From NCBI RefSeq assembly GCF_013368755.1, contig NC_049564.1:4410001-4474000 (forward strand): a stretch of DNA of 64,000 nt, given 5' to 3'. Source of the stretch: Talaromyces rugulosus. Its lineage: Eukaryota > Ascomycota > Eurotiomycetes > Eurotiales > Trichocomaceae. The position numbers and the translations under genes were made by a program. The notes under the pieces are model-generated. The model did not search any database. It worked only from the letters and a program-made list of their open reading frames with translations, and was not told the origin of the DNA. Shown here in pieces: positions 12,806-31,026 of the stretch (its first letter is position 1; every line of letters starts with the position of its first letter).

Positions 12806-12837
<32 letters not shown>
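12806..12837 (+). repeat. T32 homopolymer
   Basis: An uninterrupted run of 32 T in the middle of the gene-free interval. On the minus strand this is a poly-A tract, which could be the tail of an old retroposed sequence, a nucleosome-free element, or simply a slippage tract. No retroelement coding sequence is seen beside it. Confidence 0.85.
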
Positions 12838-12839
<2 letters not shown>

Positions 12840-15800
12840 ATTAATAAGTAACTGAAAGCAAAGAGAGTCATCGACCGCATGATCAGTGCGCTTCATGACG
12901 ACGTCTCCGCGATTTAGCTGGCTGCGGATAGACTATATCAAGTTGATAAAAAAAAACGATCGACTGTGTAATCGCTTACTAGATTCGCTGGGGTATCGTC
13001 GATCAATATCCCGAGGGTATTATGCAGCTATCCATCCACGACAACAACCAGCTGCATCAGCCCTGGGTTTGAGCGCTGACGAAAACAAAATGACATCACA
13101 TGCCGAAGGTTTTCTGCTGCCCCCCCTGTGAAGAGTTGTATCGGGAGGATACTGCGAGTTTTCAATGTAGCTACGAGCCTAGCTAGGCATGCGAAACTAT
13201 AGAGAATAAACATGCGGGCGAAACAAACGAGAAAATGAATGGAGACAAGATAGGCCAGATAAGGAATCATCTCCGAGGCCGTATCCCAACGATCAACGGG
13301 TCCGCCATGTCATCGATTACGTTGCAAGTGGTCTTGCTCAAACGTTTAATTCTCCTGGCCGGAAGATTAATCGCCAAAGCCTGTTTGTTCCTAGCCGCGG
13401 CGTCCACGCGATCAAGCCAGGTGCGTACAGCGTACGTACATACATATGCAAGATTTGCAGCTTGACTAGGGCGGGAGGAGCTGGCCGGTGTTTGATATTT
13501 AGCTGCATGGTTGGTCCTGAGGATTAGAGAGGAGGGCTTTATTGAAGCCATATCGCTTCGACCTGCATACGCTTGTCGACCAGGATCCCCTGGCTTGGTT
13601 AGATGGGTCAGTGCGCACAGAAGCAAGCATCTTCCCAGCCTGTACGTTTTTTTTCCCTCCTTTTTTCCCCCATATTCGAGGTGCTGGGATTTACCGACAT
13701 ATCCTACTTATCCGAAGTGTATTGAGATGCTCGAGAGCTGGGAGTTTGTCGTTGACAGGAAAGAAAGGAAGCAGTGTGGAGTTGTTTGGGCTGTAGTTGC
13801 TGCAGTAGTGCAGCCACCGCAGAAGATCGTCCGCCAATTAACGAGCTTAGTCACCAGCAAGCTCGCTAGGCAGTGGCCGACTCTCTTCCTGATCGGGCTA
13901 AATCCCGCTGCGGCCGCTCGCAGATCCCGCGATCTCAAGCGATCCGGACCGTCAACAAACCATGGATCAGCCCATCGATCAGCCCACCCACCTTTGGACG
14001 TCCCTTTTGGCCCTCGATCGGCTGTCCCGGCGCCCAAGTATGCACACTGTAGCAATTGTCTGCATAGACGTGGGTCAGGCAGACAGGCATGCTGTCTGTC
14101 TGTCTGTGTCTCAAACAATGCTGCCTTGCCGTTGACAATCGGCCCGCAGAAGAGCACCCAATAGCAGTTCTCTCTTGGCAATATGTCATTCGGCTCCAGA
14201 CTCTTTTCGGTTCCTTGTTTAGAGTTCGTTGTCTGGTGTCATAGCCACGGCACCCAGTGTAACCACCCCGTCGGCTCGTCTATTCCAGAAACCGGGTTCG
14301 CAACTCGCAGCTAACACTGATTTAGCTCTGCCCGGTCGATACATGGTCATCACAGAATGCGCAAGGGCTCTTGTATTATGCAAGACGGTATCTACGGGCT
14401 TTGCAGCATCGTAAAATACTGCTCATTAGGGAGGGTGGCCAAACCGACATTAGAAGCCACATGGGTGGCTAGAACGGTGAGGGGTGAGGGGTGCGGGGAA
14501 GAGGGAAGAAGAAAGGAGGCGGTCGAAGCAAAAATAAGTTATTACTACTACGTAATTGGGTATTTTTCGTGCTACTTCGGGGTTTGCCATAGAGTAACAT
14601 CGCATGTCCGCATATAGAAAGCATCGACAGGGTGGGAATCCTAGCAGCCATTTAGAATTAGTTCATGCTGAGAGAGTTTCTCGCACAGATACTAGCTACA
14701 CAGATCCCGATGGATCCGAGCTCGATCTGAGCTGGGCTAGGCTCAAGGTGTGGGCCATTCTTCAGGTCGAAAGAAGATCGATGTTAGATAAAGCTCCAGC
14801 TTCAAGGACCTTGCTAGTGGATAACTAGCTAACTGCTAACTAATTCATAAGCAAACCCCGGCCGTGTTAGTGTGTGTGCGCTGTTACACTACAGAGTACA
14901 TATCGCTCCTGGGCCATTCAGCAGAAGCAATGCCAAGCACCTTCGTGCAAGCTGCTGGACAAGTCATGCAGCTTGCCGCCTCACGGCCCCTTCGCCTAAG
15001 CCGGGAGGGCTTCCCCGAAGTATATACATATGTACGGGGAGCCCTGCTACATATATGTATGGACGTGCCAGCTGGCGGAATACACGGGGTACGCGGCATG
15101 GCGTCGAAGCACCACGACTAACTCGCTAATGCACTGCATGCAGAAATTACAGTACGCCTGTTTTGTTTTGTTTTTGTTTTTCTGTATCTTTCTTATTTTT
15201 CTTTCGGTATTCTATGCGATGGTGGCATAAAATATAGTGGCTGTGCGATGCGTGATTTTGATCGCATGTCTTTCTCAAGTGTCAGGAATGTGTCGAGAAT
15301 TCGACAATTTGTAGATAAAAAAAACCCACCCAATGCATCCAGTAATATAGTAATACATATACTTGACGCTATCCTGGTAGAGAGCTCATATTAATTTGCC
15401 TTGGCGTGAAATCTAAAGCATTTATCAATCTGTCTACGTCAAAACATCTGAATTATAATAATAATAATACGAATACAAGATTCGTATACCCGGAAAATGC
15501 CCACACCACACGGACAATTCCCACGCCACACCATTGATCTTGCCCTGTTAGCATCTGCATATCTAGCGCAACAATAACTATTTATGACCACCAACTATAG
15601 ATGCCCGTCGCCACACAAGCTACATAAGTATCCCTCCTTAAGAGGGTCTATAATAATAGGTGTGTGGACTATCTCCGATCATCCCTTACACCGAAAAAAA
15701 AAAAAACAAGAAGAAGGGCAGCTGCATTGGCGTGTAGATAACCCCCATTAATTTCCGATTTTGGTAAAAGGTCGACCACAGAGTAAAATTTCTGGAACAT

Positions 15801-17223
15801 CCTTCCGAGTCAATCAGCGGGAGTCGCGCTATAAAGAGGGGGGCGATAGGTGTATCGATTAGCAAGATCGATTGATAACTTCTCCCATTTCCGTATCCGG
15901 TAAAAGGTTGAGGGCGGGGTACTTACTGTACGTATCTAGGGGTTTTCCCTCTAAACCAAAACTCATTAAGCTTGGGGAGAAAAAGAAAGGAAGAAAAAAA
16001 CCACGCATACTATCTGCTAATGGTGTTGATCGCTTTTCTCTCTCTCTATTGACTGGTGGGTTTTCTCCATCATCGATCCTTCTAATCCACATGTACAAAC
16101 ACACTACGAACGGGTATACCCGGAGTAAGTCTGGATAAAAGTATCCATACTTGATCAACATTATTAGCTGTTTTTTTCCTTGTGTACTAAGTAATGTTCC
16201 GTGTGCCTTAGTGTAATCGTCTAGCTACGCAAGTACTATTCTTAGCCCCTCTAGCCAGACTAACACGCGCTTAAACGCCCCTTGATATGTTTTACATACC
16301 CACCGTCAAAACCGCAAAAAATAAGCCAAGAAATAGGGAGAGAGAAAAACTTTCGGGGAATTTACTCGATAAGGCTAGAAATACGGAGTAAGTATCCATT
16401 GTTGATAATCCAGTTTCAATTTTTCTATCTCCAACTTTCGTCGCCCCCGCCCCCCCCCTAAAAAACATCTTCAAACAAAAAACAAACTCGTCTAACTAGT
16501 CAAAATTACTTCATCACGACGAACAGCAAGATAGCGCTGCGCATCAATAGAGTGATGGGGTGAGAAGATCGACATGCATTAGCGTCATCCCTGTTATCTA
16601 CAGCAATTGTTCAATTGATTATGTAGACAAGATGGGTCTTCAGGTAAGGATCAGAAACAAGGTCATTTTACGTTACGGGCTAAAGAGCTTCAACATTCGG
16701 AGTGTTCAAATATTCTTGAATGTTGTAGAGCAACGTTGACATAGCCGTTGAGACATCAATTATAATTTTCATATTTCAATCTTATTTGCTATTGGCTAAG
16801 CACAGAAAAACACCAAAAAAATTGGAAGCAAAATCCCCGACTTTTCTTTATATACAATGACCAAAATTTTGGAAATAGCCAATCGTCGCAGATCCAGCAA
16901 AAAATATGGGAACTATTCACCCAATCCTTACTATATAGAAGCAGCATGACCCTCAGGCATATGCTATGCACCGTTTTGGGACTTCCCCCTAATAGCCATC
17001 CTACAAAAATTCCACAGTTGGCGAGTAAAAAAGGGCGCATATTTGTGTTTTTGTCCCCGTCGGTAAAAAAACACCTTCCGGATTAGGGTGTTTCCGCTCA
17101 TGCACCTGGTCACAATTGTTCTCAAAGGGGGACGGTTGATCACCCGGACTAAGCCAAGACCGTGAGGCGAGCTAGTAGGACGAGGGCGAGGACCTATTTT
17201 GTCTGCCGTTTGCTATAATGATA
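12838..17223. other. Gene-free region, right half
   Basis: No gene recognised. A CTGT tetranucleotide repeat lies at 14092..14110. The stretch 15240-16500 has many short A/T tracts and two copies of a GGAGTAAGT word (near 16119 and 16384). The right end is the 3' flank of the ABCC transporter. The frame at 13511..14164 (+) is long (217 codons), but an opposing frame at 13708..14181 (-) is also open and neither resembles a family. Confidence 0.5.
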
Positions 17224-22189
<4,966 letters not shown>

Positions 22190-23017
22190 TTTCCGTCGCG
22201 ATCAAAGGACAGCGCAGGAGAGTCGAGTCTAGCAATGAGATGGAACAGGAGCAGGCGGGATAGAGCTTGCTCGAAGGACCTGTCTTTTTGTCGATTGTCA
22301 GATGAAAGTCGTCAGCAAGGAGGAATGACTGCCGCCGTGAACGATGGGTTATTTTGCTGGGTGGAGACCGCTGCCGCGCACGACTGGCTGGCCCAGGCAG
22401 CAGGGAGCTTGGACCAGACAGGAAGGCGGGTTTCGGCGATAACTGGCCGAATCCGATGCGCAGCTTATTAATGCGCATTCTCTCGAATTTGCTAGTCGGC
22501 AAGAGAGAGGTGCATTTCGACCATGTTTGGCGACGTGCACGAGGTGGAAGCAGTACAGGACAGGGCCAGATAGTAGAAGGATACGCGCTTGGCGGCGTCT
22601 GCAACGAGGCTCTGGCTGAACAAGTGGGGAGCTCGGTGACGTTATGCTTGGCAAATCAGTCCTCATCGCCTACTACTGCCGCGCCATCTCACTATCATCC
22701 TTGTTTGCGAGCTGCGAGCACTGTTGTTACCGTTATTTAGCTGCAATTGATCTGAGATCTCGGGCTTAGGGTTATCGTTTCTGAGTCTTGGTAATCAAGG
22801 CTCGGTGATTGGCTCCTTCCCGCCTAGTTTGTTTGTTGATACGGCATTTCGCTCCACTACGAAATACTGTTTTCAAGTTATCCTTGAAAACAACCAGTAA
22901 ATATATCGTTTGATGCAATTCTTCGACTGCTCAAACCGCCGGTGTTCAGCATTTTTGAGCGCTACCCAATATTTGAAACGACAGTGTGAACGTGTCCGAT
23001 TATATATATATATCACG
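22190..23017. other. Divergent promoter region, ABCC transporter / pfkB kinase
   Basis: About 830 bp between two divergent starts. A TATATATATATAT tract at 23001-23013 lies directly before the kinase ATG. Several ORFs on both strands at 22150-22740 look like overlapping shadows with no family signal. Confidence 0.55.
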
Positions 23018-24221
23018 ATGCCCCGCTTGATGATGGTTGGCGCATGCTATGTTGACACCATTTTGAGGTGAGAACCATGACGTTTATTTTCGTCGTCTAC
23101 TATCTTTCAAAAACCTATCCAACTGTTCAATGTTATGCCCTAGTGTTGATCATTATCCCTCAGAAGATGAGAAGCTCCGCGCCTCAAAGCTCAGTCGACG
23201 ACGCGGCGGAAATTGCCCTAATTCACTCGAAGTCCTCCAGCAGCTCGTGGAAGTTTCTCAGTCAGACCTGTCACTGGGACTCATGACGGTGCTCCCAAAA
23301 CGCCAGTCACACAGCACGGCCTTCATCCGGGATTCGCTAGGCCCAAGCGTTGACTGCGACAATTGCGTTTACCGCGAGGACACCTCTGAACCGGCCTCGT
23401 GCTATGTCATCCAGAGCCAGCAGACGGGGAGCAGGACTATTGTTAATTATAACGGGTTGTCCGAGATGACCTTTGAAGAATTCAAAACTTGTGTCGGACA
23501 AACAGAGCTGGAAAATTGTTGGTTTCATTTTGAGGTATGCCTCTCTTTCTTTCTTTCCTTGTGCTTGAGAGCTTGCGCGCTGACGAGATAGCTGCTTGTA
23601 GGGAAGAATCCCAGATACTACCCTGAAATGCCTCCAATTTCTACGCAGAACGCAGCCGTCCGTCCAGATCAGCGTCGAGCTCGAAAAACCAGGCCGCGCT
23701 GGACTTGACAAGCTTGCTGCCGAAGCCGATCTGGTTTTTTATGCCAAAGGCTGGGCCCAGGCATGCGGCTATAAATCAATGGAAGAGTGTTTAAGATCAC
23801 AGTCTCGAGTCACACCGAAAGCGTATGCTCAAGCCTGTCTATAACAAAGAAAGATGCTCATATGCTATTATCTATATACAGGAAATATCTATTTTGCACC
23901 TGGGGAGAGGATGGTGCTGCACTCTTGACACGATCAGATAGCACTTGCATATCCGTCCCTGCGTTGAAAATCGCAGATTCAGAGGTGGTCGAGTATGTTG
24001 AACACACCAGCTATAACAAAGATCAGTCTCCTAATATTTATAACAGTACAATAGGCGCAGGCGACACATTTATTGCCGGTATCTTTTTTGGTCTTCTATG
24101 CCACTATGATGAATGGGAATGGGCTCGCAAACTGCGTTTTGCCAATGAGCTTGCCGGCCGGAAAGTTGTCCAGGAAGGATTCCAAGGTCTAGGACAGGTC
24201 ATGACTCGTCAGATGAGATGA
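23018..24221 (+). CDS. pfkB sugar kinase, ketohexokinase-like
   Basis: Four exons, 23018..23067, 23144..23534, 23602..23822 and 23882..24221; 333 aa. Splicing rebuilds an N-terminus like that of animal ketohexokinase: MPRLMMVGACYVDTIL, SVDHYPSEDEK, then RRRGGNCPNSLEVL, the pfkB substrate-binding GGN. The middle carries SCYVIQSQQTGSRTIV and FHFEGRIPDTT. Near the C-terminus STIGAGDTFIAG holds the anion hole and catalytic base (Gly279-Asp282). Expected reaction: ATP-dependent phosphorylation of fructose or a related ketose in the cytosol. Filamentous fungi carry several pfkB kinases of unproven substrate, so the ketohexokinase label is inference from similarity of the first half. Phases agree at all three introns. 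Confidence 0.88.
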
Positions 24222-24756
24222 CTGTCTGTAGCAACAGGAGAGATGCTGGGGTTCGAATGTTGCGCTGCAAGAGTATCCAGTAAATTAGCCGCGGTTGGAC
24301 GACGACGAGTGTACAGCTCATCCTGCCCGGTGATTGGCAGTAAGCCAAAAAAAAAAAAGAATGGCTTAGTTTCATGACTCAAAAACAATACTAGTATAAG
24401 CAAATTTAAGTAGACATGATACCAGTGGAAAGAATTCTTAAATGCTTATACTACGTAGTAATACGTACATAGATGGTCCGTGCACAACAGCCGCCCGTAA
24501 GCGCCGACCGCGCTTGGCCCACTTGGCACGTCTTCGCGGCTTCTGGACAAAGGCGACATCGAAAGTTGAAACAACACGGGTGACTCTTCCAGGCAACGTC
24601 GCCAGCCTAGGTATGGTTTGAAGTCGGCATTCATCGCATCGATCATACAATTTACGGCCTTATCTACCGAGACCCTGTCACGACCGAAATCCAACCAGGC
24701 AGCACGCACGTTCTCGTCGTGTCTCTTCCGCGGAAACTTCATGAACAAGCCGACTC
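24222..24756. other. Intergenic: kinase 3' end / SAC3 promoter
   Basis: No gene recognised. The segment holds the 3' UTR of the kinase and the promoter of the SAC3-type gene. Minus-strand frames at 24438-24953 are short, overlap each other and look like shadows. Confidence 0.5.
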
Positions 24757-27700
24757 ATGCCTAAGTCTGGGAGCGTTTTGGGCGCGACCCACACAGGCCA
24801 AAACGATGCGACAGCTCCAGGGCGTGGAAGAGGCCGAGGGCGCGCCGCCAACGGGATGAAACCATTTGCGAGCCGTCGAGGAGGAGTTCCTGCGCGTGGG
24901 AGAGGTCGGGGCCAGCAGCCATCACAACCTGCAGGTAATAACGCTGGAACCAAGCTGGGGACAGAGCCATTTGCTGGTACGGCCTCATCGAACTCGCCCT
25001 TTGCTCAGATCAAGAACAACAATTCTTTTCTATCTGCGAATGGGTCGAGCGCGCCTCTCATGTTCGGAAAACCGTCCCCTACCCCAGAAAGCACAACTGT
25101 GACTGGATTTGGCGCCCCTTCCGTTGTGTCTACAGCGATGGAGAATAATGTGGACCATGCGAGAGATCCTCGTCCTGGCGCTGCTTCTAAACGACTAGCC
25201 CACAGCAAACCTACCCCAGCTCCGCGCAGCAACGGAGGTGGCAAGACAGTAGATTATCAAGAACGCTATGAAAAGGTGCCTGCACATTGTCCGTGACAAA
25301 CAACAACTTCGCTAACAGTTACAAGCTCAAAGCTGCACGGAATAAGCAAAGAGAAACCCCTGTCAAGCCAGGCACGGCCGATCCCAGCCAAGCGCAGAAC
25401 AAAACCCCGGTTGGCACATGTACAGCTATGTGTCCAGAGTTTGAGAGAGTGGAAAGGATGGTCCAAAAAATGATTGATAAATGCGAGAAAGTAAGTCTGG
25501 ATGCAGGCAGCTTTTGGTTTCTATCTTCTTACATGCTACACCCAGTCAATAGATCCTTCGACAGATACCCTTGAGACACGAGAGTTGAAGATGGTGAAAA
25601 GGTTCAGAAGATCCGCTGCGGGCTACGACGAGCAGCTACCCTCCGATATTCGCACCCCGTCCACGCTTCTTCAAACAATGAACTACCTCATCCGGTATAT
25701 TCTTAGCGGCCCTGAGCCTCTAGGCTTGATCCATAAATTTGTCTGGGACAGGACTCGGTCGATAAGAAACGATTTCTCCGTGCAACAGTTGACTAAGATC
25801 GAGGATGTGAAAATAGCAGCGAAATGTCTGGAACGGATAGCGCGCTTCCATATCGTTTCTTTGCATTTACTTTCTAGCCCGGACAACGAGGAACAATTTG
25901 ATCACCACCAAGAGCGGGAACAACTCAACAACACCATGCTTTCTTTGATGCATTATTATGAAGACAACAGAGACCGTATAGATTTCCCCAACGAGGCCGA
26001 GTTCCGCGCATATTACATTGTCTTGGCTATCCACGACCAGCGCCACGACATTGAAGATCGAGTCCAAAGATGGCCGCAGGAAATTCTTGAACACCCCAAA
26101 GTCCAAGTCGCCTTGGACCTCTTAGCAGCCTCTGGCAACGCTTGGGATTATCAAAGTGTGCTAGATGACTTGCGACCTAATGCCATAGCGCAAGGGTTCT
26201 ACGAGAGGTTCTTCAGTCTAGTGGATTCTCCAGCTGTGTCTTATCTGATGGGCTGCGTTGCAGAGATTTACTTCAGCAGTGTTAGGCAGACGGCTATCAG
26301 ATCAATTTGGAAGGCTTGCTGCCGTGTACCAATCTCTCAGCAGCACAAAAACGAAGACTGGACATTAGACGAACTCACCCGAACACTCTACTTTGACGAT
26401 CATATGCAAACCGAGGAGTTTTTGGAAGAGCAAGGGCTTCAGTTGATGGAAAGGGATGATGGAGTGCCGTACTTGAACTGGGGCAGTAGCTCTATCGATA
26501 CTGTTGGTATGTTCAATAGCCCAAACCTGATCTTAACCCCCGCCTAATTGGTTGTGTGAATAGACTTCAACCCTTCTTCACGGCACACCTTTTCGAGAAG
26601 TTACGTCGAAACGAAACGTGGTTGTAGAACTCTTGCCGCCATCATTCTTGGGTTGAATGTACAGCAAGCAGCATCTCGAGGCATGGTTGATCTCTCTTTG
26701 GTTGAGTTACCAGATTCACCCATCGAAAATGAAGAAGACAATGAGCTTTTCGTCCGCCAAGATGAGCCCAACGATACTGAAATGTCCGCAATGCAAAACG
26801 ATCAACCTTCAAATCCTTTCTTCCCTCCTCCTGCACCTTTGGAGAAGCCAGAGGTACTCTCTTCACAACCTTCATTGTCTATTTTTGGGAGTAGCACGGA
26901 ACCCAAGGCTCCTCACAACCCTTTCGCGTCCAATATTCCTCCCATAACTTCCTCCACTGAGCAGCCAAAATCCGTGTTCTCATTCCCTTCTCCATTTCAA
27001 AATACAAATACCACGTCGACGTCAGAGTCTTCGTCAACTATCACTTCCGCAGCAGCACCGCCTGGTCCATTTTCTTCATGGCCATTGTCCTCTCAAGGCC
27101 CTTCGTTTTCAGCGACTCCTGCTCCGGTCACGTCTGCTGAACCATCAAACCCGCGGCCTTCATGGCTACCAGCGTTTCCGAGCTCAACCACCTCGCAAGC
27201 CTCTCCATCTACGTCAGTCCTACAGACATCGAAGCCACTCTTTGGATCAACGCCACCTTCTTTCATCTCGCCTTTCACAAGCCAGCCGAAATTCGGAGAT
27301 ACTTCCACAACTGCCGTGTCAACAGAAACATCTAATACGTTGTCATTTGGGCCATCGGCACCAGCTAGTTCATTTGCCATACCTGCGCCTTCGGCGAACC
27401 AATTTTCGAGCATAGTCCCAGAACCCTCGACCATAGCGCAACCGGAACCGGTGGCTGCGGAAAATCCTCAACCATCATTTGCAGCACAGTCATCGATCTT
27501 CTCAAATCAACCGTTGGTACAAGACACTTCGTTGCTATCTTCCATCCCACCAGCGCAAGATAGCGTGGAGCCGATTCCAAGTGTAGAAGAAGTCGAATCT
27601 CCCTCAAACACTCCTCCCATGGAAGAACAAGAGCCAATCGTCGAGTCTCCACCGATATCAGAAGCATCTGCGGAGGAGAACCAAGAATTTCGCAATTCGT

Positions 27701-28383
27701 GGATAGAAACTTTGAGACAAGCGGCAATGTCTAAGCGGAAAATCCCGCCCAATCGAAAGCGTCCCTTCGAGGCAGAGCCACAGGTGCCGCGAGCTCGGAA
27801 GCCTAATGCACTGCCTTTGCAGGTCCAGGATGCACCTAATCAAGCTGTTCCCAAACCTGCGCCTGCACGGCCTAAACCGAAAAAGGCGTCCCTTGCTCTT
27901 GCTTCGATTGCACCTCTTCCAACACTCCCAATTCTTGAACAGGTAAAGAAAATGACGCAGATCAGAAAGCAAGAAGACGAAGTCGAAAGCACTAGATCAT
28001 CGCAAATAGATGAGGACGAACTACTGCTTTCTGCCGCTCGAATTGCAGCGGAACAGTTGAAGAACGGGCCAAGACTTCTAGAACACACGCCCGATTATTC
28101 TTATCTCGACCCACTCCGATCTTCTACATATCTAGGGCGGAGTACGAGCTCGGCAAGAAGTTCACTCAACACGCCATCGCCTTATGCCCGCATTAATGGT
28201 TACGAAGTCGCCTTGGCACCAGAGACTCCCCTTGGCCTTGGCCGCACGTTGTCGCGAACTGAACAGCGTTTAAGGCTCACCGGAGGAAAAGGACTGGCAT
28301 ATAAACCCCTCCAGCGCACGCCCGATCAAGAGACGGAAACGGGCAAGAAAGCAAAACGAAAGAAACTAAAAAACGGATCTTGA
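24757..28383 (+). CDS. sac3: SAC3/GANP-type mRNA export factor
   Basis: Four exons, 24757..25275, 25326..25490, 25546..26506 and 26564..28383; 1154 aa. The N-terminus is basic with RG repeats (GRGRGRGR and again at about residue 45), then Ser/Pro-rich. The SAC3/GANP/THP3 domain begins around residue 200 with GTCTAMCPEFERVER and continues with DIRTPSTLLQTMNYLIRYI and WDRTRSIRNDF, all hallmark blocks. The C-terminal 600 residues are Pro/Ser/Thr-rich with scattered SIFG/FG-like motifs, then a basic coiled-coil-prone segment with predicted nuclear localisation strings (KKAKRKKLK). Known role: scaffold of TREX-2, which links transcription to export through nuclear pores. Introns of 50, 55 and 57 nt restore domain continuity. 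The first donor, GTGCCT, is weak but the joined protein is convincing. Confidence 0.92.
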
Positions 28384-29251
28384 AGATGATGTACCACTGT
28401 CTTGAAATTTGTTGTTATTTTTATTCTCAGCGCAGTTGTCCCCATTACGACTATGGATCGCTTGGTTGTATTTAGACATCTCTCTCAGATCTTACCACAT
28501 GTCTGTGTACATATTATGCGGCTTGTTGGCTACTTATGGAGTTGGGGATTCATTAGGCATGGCGTTAGTGATATGTGTAACTGAGATACCAACGTACTTG
28601 AACAATGAAACATGTATCATTATTATCCTTCTGAAAGATATTATTGTCATCGTATTTACTACCGATAGCCTAAAGTATTAGTTAAGCTTCAGGTCTCACC
28701 GCGATTATGATGCTGCTGATATCACATGACTGCCGCCCGCCGCGGCCTGCGAGTCGATGACCGTACATACAGTACAGCCTAACCCGAAGGTAACCCTCCA
28801 CACTTTCAACCACTGAGACTTGTATCCATTTGGCATCAATGCACGGGTCAACCTTGCATACTAGGGGGGCCTTGTGTAAGCCCTAAAGAGAACGAGAGAG
28901 AGAAAAAAAAAAGCTTCGGAGTTCATGCAAGACGAATAGCACAGACCCCGCCCCAGATGTTTCCCCTCGACATCGGATGTCTCTCGTCGAAGAGATTTGA
29001 TTGAGCAACCTGAAATGTTGTGGTGTAATTATTATTATCGCCGACCAGTCTACATCGCCGCCAGATATTATTACGATCTGCCTCAGCTTGCAAGTCGGAT
29101 TGCATCAAGAGCGCTTTGTGGCCGAAGTGGGGCGCCCAATCTCTCTTTTATTTCTGCCATTTTCTCTTTGTTTTCCAAAAGAATCTTTTGACAACTCACT
29201 AACGAGGCTGCTCGAACTGCGACAGGACGACATCTTTCCAGTCTATCGAGA
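28384..29251. other. Intergenic: SAC3 3' end / NTA1 promoter
   Basis: No gene recognised; it contains the SAC3 3' UTR and NTA1 upstream region. An A-run lies at about 28902-28911. Open frames are short and overlapping. Confidence 0.5.
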
Positions 29252-30430
29252 ATGAGGATTGCTACGCTGCAATTTGCACCCCAGCTGGGAAATGTGGAGG
29301 CAAACATTCGACGAGCAGACCAGCTGTTGAAGCTGACGTCCAGGGATATCTCCGATGGTCCGGGAATTGAAGAATTGCGACCAGATATTCTGGTCTTGCC
29401 GGAAATGGCATTCTCTGGTAGGCGGTCGTCTAGTTAATGCTTTACTGATTGACTGTTTTCTTTTTTTCGCTAACGCTCCGCCTTAGGATATAATTTCTCA
29501 TCTATAGAGGCTATTAGGCCGTATCTGGAAGTTCAGAATGAAGGACCATCTGCCCAGTGGGCGAGGAGAACTGCCTCGCGGCTGAAATGTAAAGTCTGTA
29601 TAGGCTATCCAGAGGTGTCCAGGAATGATACATCGACCACAGAAAGTGACGCTGAAAAAACAGAGACATTTTACAACTCGATGATCCTCTTTGACGAGAC
29701 CGGGAAGTTCGTCCACAATTATCGCAAACGTTTTCTTTATTACACCGACGAGATCTGGGCGTCTGAAGGCGAACCGGAATGGAGCTTCAAATCACTCGAG
29801 TTCAACACAGATCCGACCAAGATGGATGGATTAAAATTACACGTTCCGACCACGTTTGGGATCTGCATGGATATCAACCCGTATAAATTCGAAGCACCGT
29901 TCACGGAATGGGAATTTGCGAATCGGGTTCTTGATTCGCAATCTCATCTGGTTATTCTTCCGACATCCTGGCTCGTGGCTGATGCGGCTATCGTCGATAG
30001 CATGCCTGGGCAGCTACCTGACATGGATACGTTCAATTACTGGATTCGCAGATTCTGGCCCTTGATTGATAAAAAGATAAACTATAGTAGGCCACTAGAA
30101 GGATTTTCAACGCCAACGGAAAAGAATATAGTCCTCATCTTTGCAAATCGAACCGGCTTTGAGAGTGGAGCTGATATTGTCCGTGATGCTACGTATGCAG
30201 GCACCAGCACGATTGTTACGATTACACAAAAGATAATTTCTGGCTCTCAAACGGAACCAGAGGACTCACAACAGGACGAGAATGCGGGATCATTCGAAGT
30301 CAAGATACATTGCTGGGACATCAAAGGCGCGCGAGAAGAAGGCATATGCTTTGCCGACACTACGACAGAGCCGAAAATGACCTTTGTCACGAAGACACGC
30401 TCAGATGACGGCAATTATGATAGTGAATAG
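29252..30430 (+). CDS. nta1: N-terminal Asn/Gln amidohydrolase (nitrilase fold)
   Basis: Two exons, 29252..29417 and 29487..30430; 369 aa. Begins MRIATLQFAPQLGNVEANI, a typical nitrilase-superfamily start. The Glu-Lys-Cys triad is visible: Glu51 in LPEMAFSGYNF (split by the intron), Lys136 in HNYRKRFLYYTDE, and Cys182 in FGICMDINPYKFEAP. The CMDINPYKFE block and LPTSWL are specific for the NTA1 branch rather than for general nitrilases. Family role: deamidates N-terminal Asn and Gln to Asp and Glu, making tertiary destabilising residues of the Arg/N-degron pathway into secondary ones for arginylation and degradation. The yeast enzyme acts in cytosol and mitochondria; no clear presequence is seen here. 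The C-terminal tail is acidic. Confidence 0.93.
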
Positions 30431-31026
30431 ACACATGTTTTTTATTGATACTATTTGCGGTTATACTCATTTGGACGATATGATGAAGCTTGTGCACTAT
30501 ATCAAAAGTTGAAATAATGCGTTCTCCACTTGCAAAAGAACTCCTGTACGATGCAGTCACAAATGCAGGTATATTCCACAATCTTGATGCGGGGGGTTTT
30601 TTTAACACTTGGACATTGTAAACGCCACTGATGAAACCAGACCCGAGATCATAATGATAATAAAGCCACGTACTTTCTCTCAGTTGCCAATATCTTAGAC
30701 CAATAGCGTAGGCGAGTTGAACTTTGGTCGATACTCATATCATGTTTCATTCAAGTTTCAGGTGGTCTCCTGGCGTGGGATACTGTCCGAAATAGGATGT
30801 CCCTGGGTCGAGGGATACCTCTTACGGATCAACTTACGGCCAAATGCATAGAGGAGAAAAGGAACGAAAAAAATAAATAATAACATTATATTCTCGCCCA
30901 TAGGGCCACGCGCAGAGCGTTGCCGACATCCGTTGACTCATTAAAGCCAACTTCACCGGGGGTAGTCCCAATCTCGCAAGTGTTTATCGAATAATTCAGC
31001 TATCCCGGAGGCATTAAGGATCTTCG
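30431..31026. other. Intergenic 3' flanks, NTA1 / HNH relic
   Basis: About 600 bp between two converging units. No coding signal recognised; A/T-rich around 30860-30890. Confidence 0.5.

Noticed and set aside
13511..14164. 217-codon plus-strand frame in the gene-free region
   Set aside because: Overlaps an equally open minus-strand frame, has no recognisable motif or signal and lacks intron signatures.
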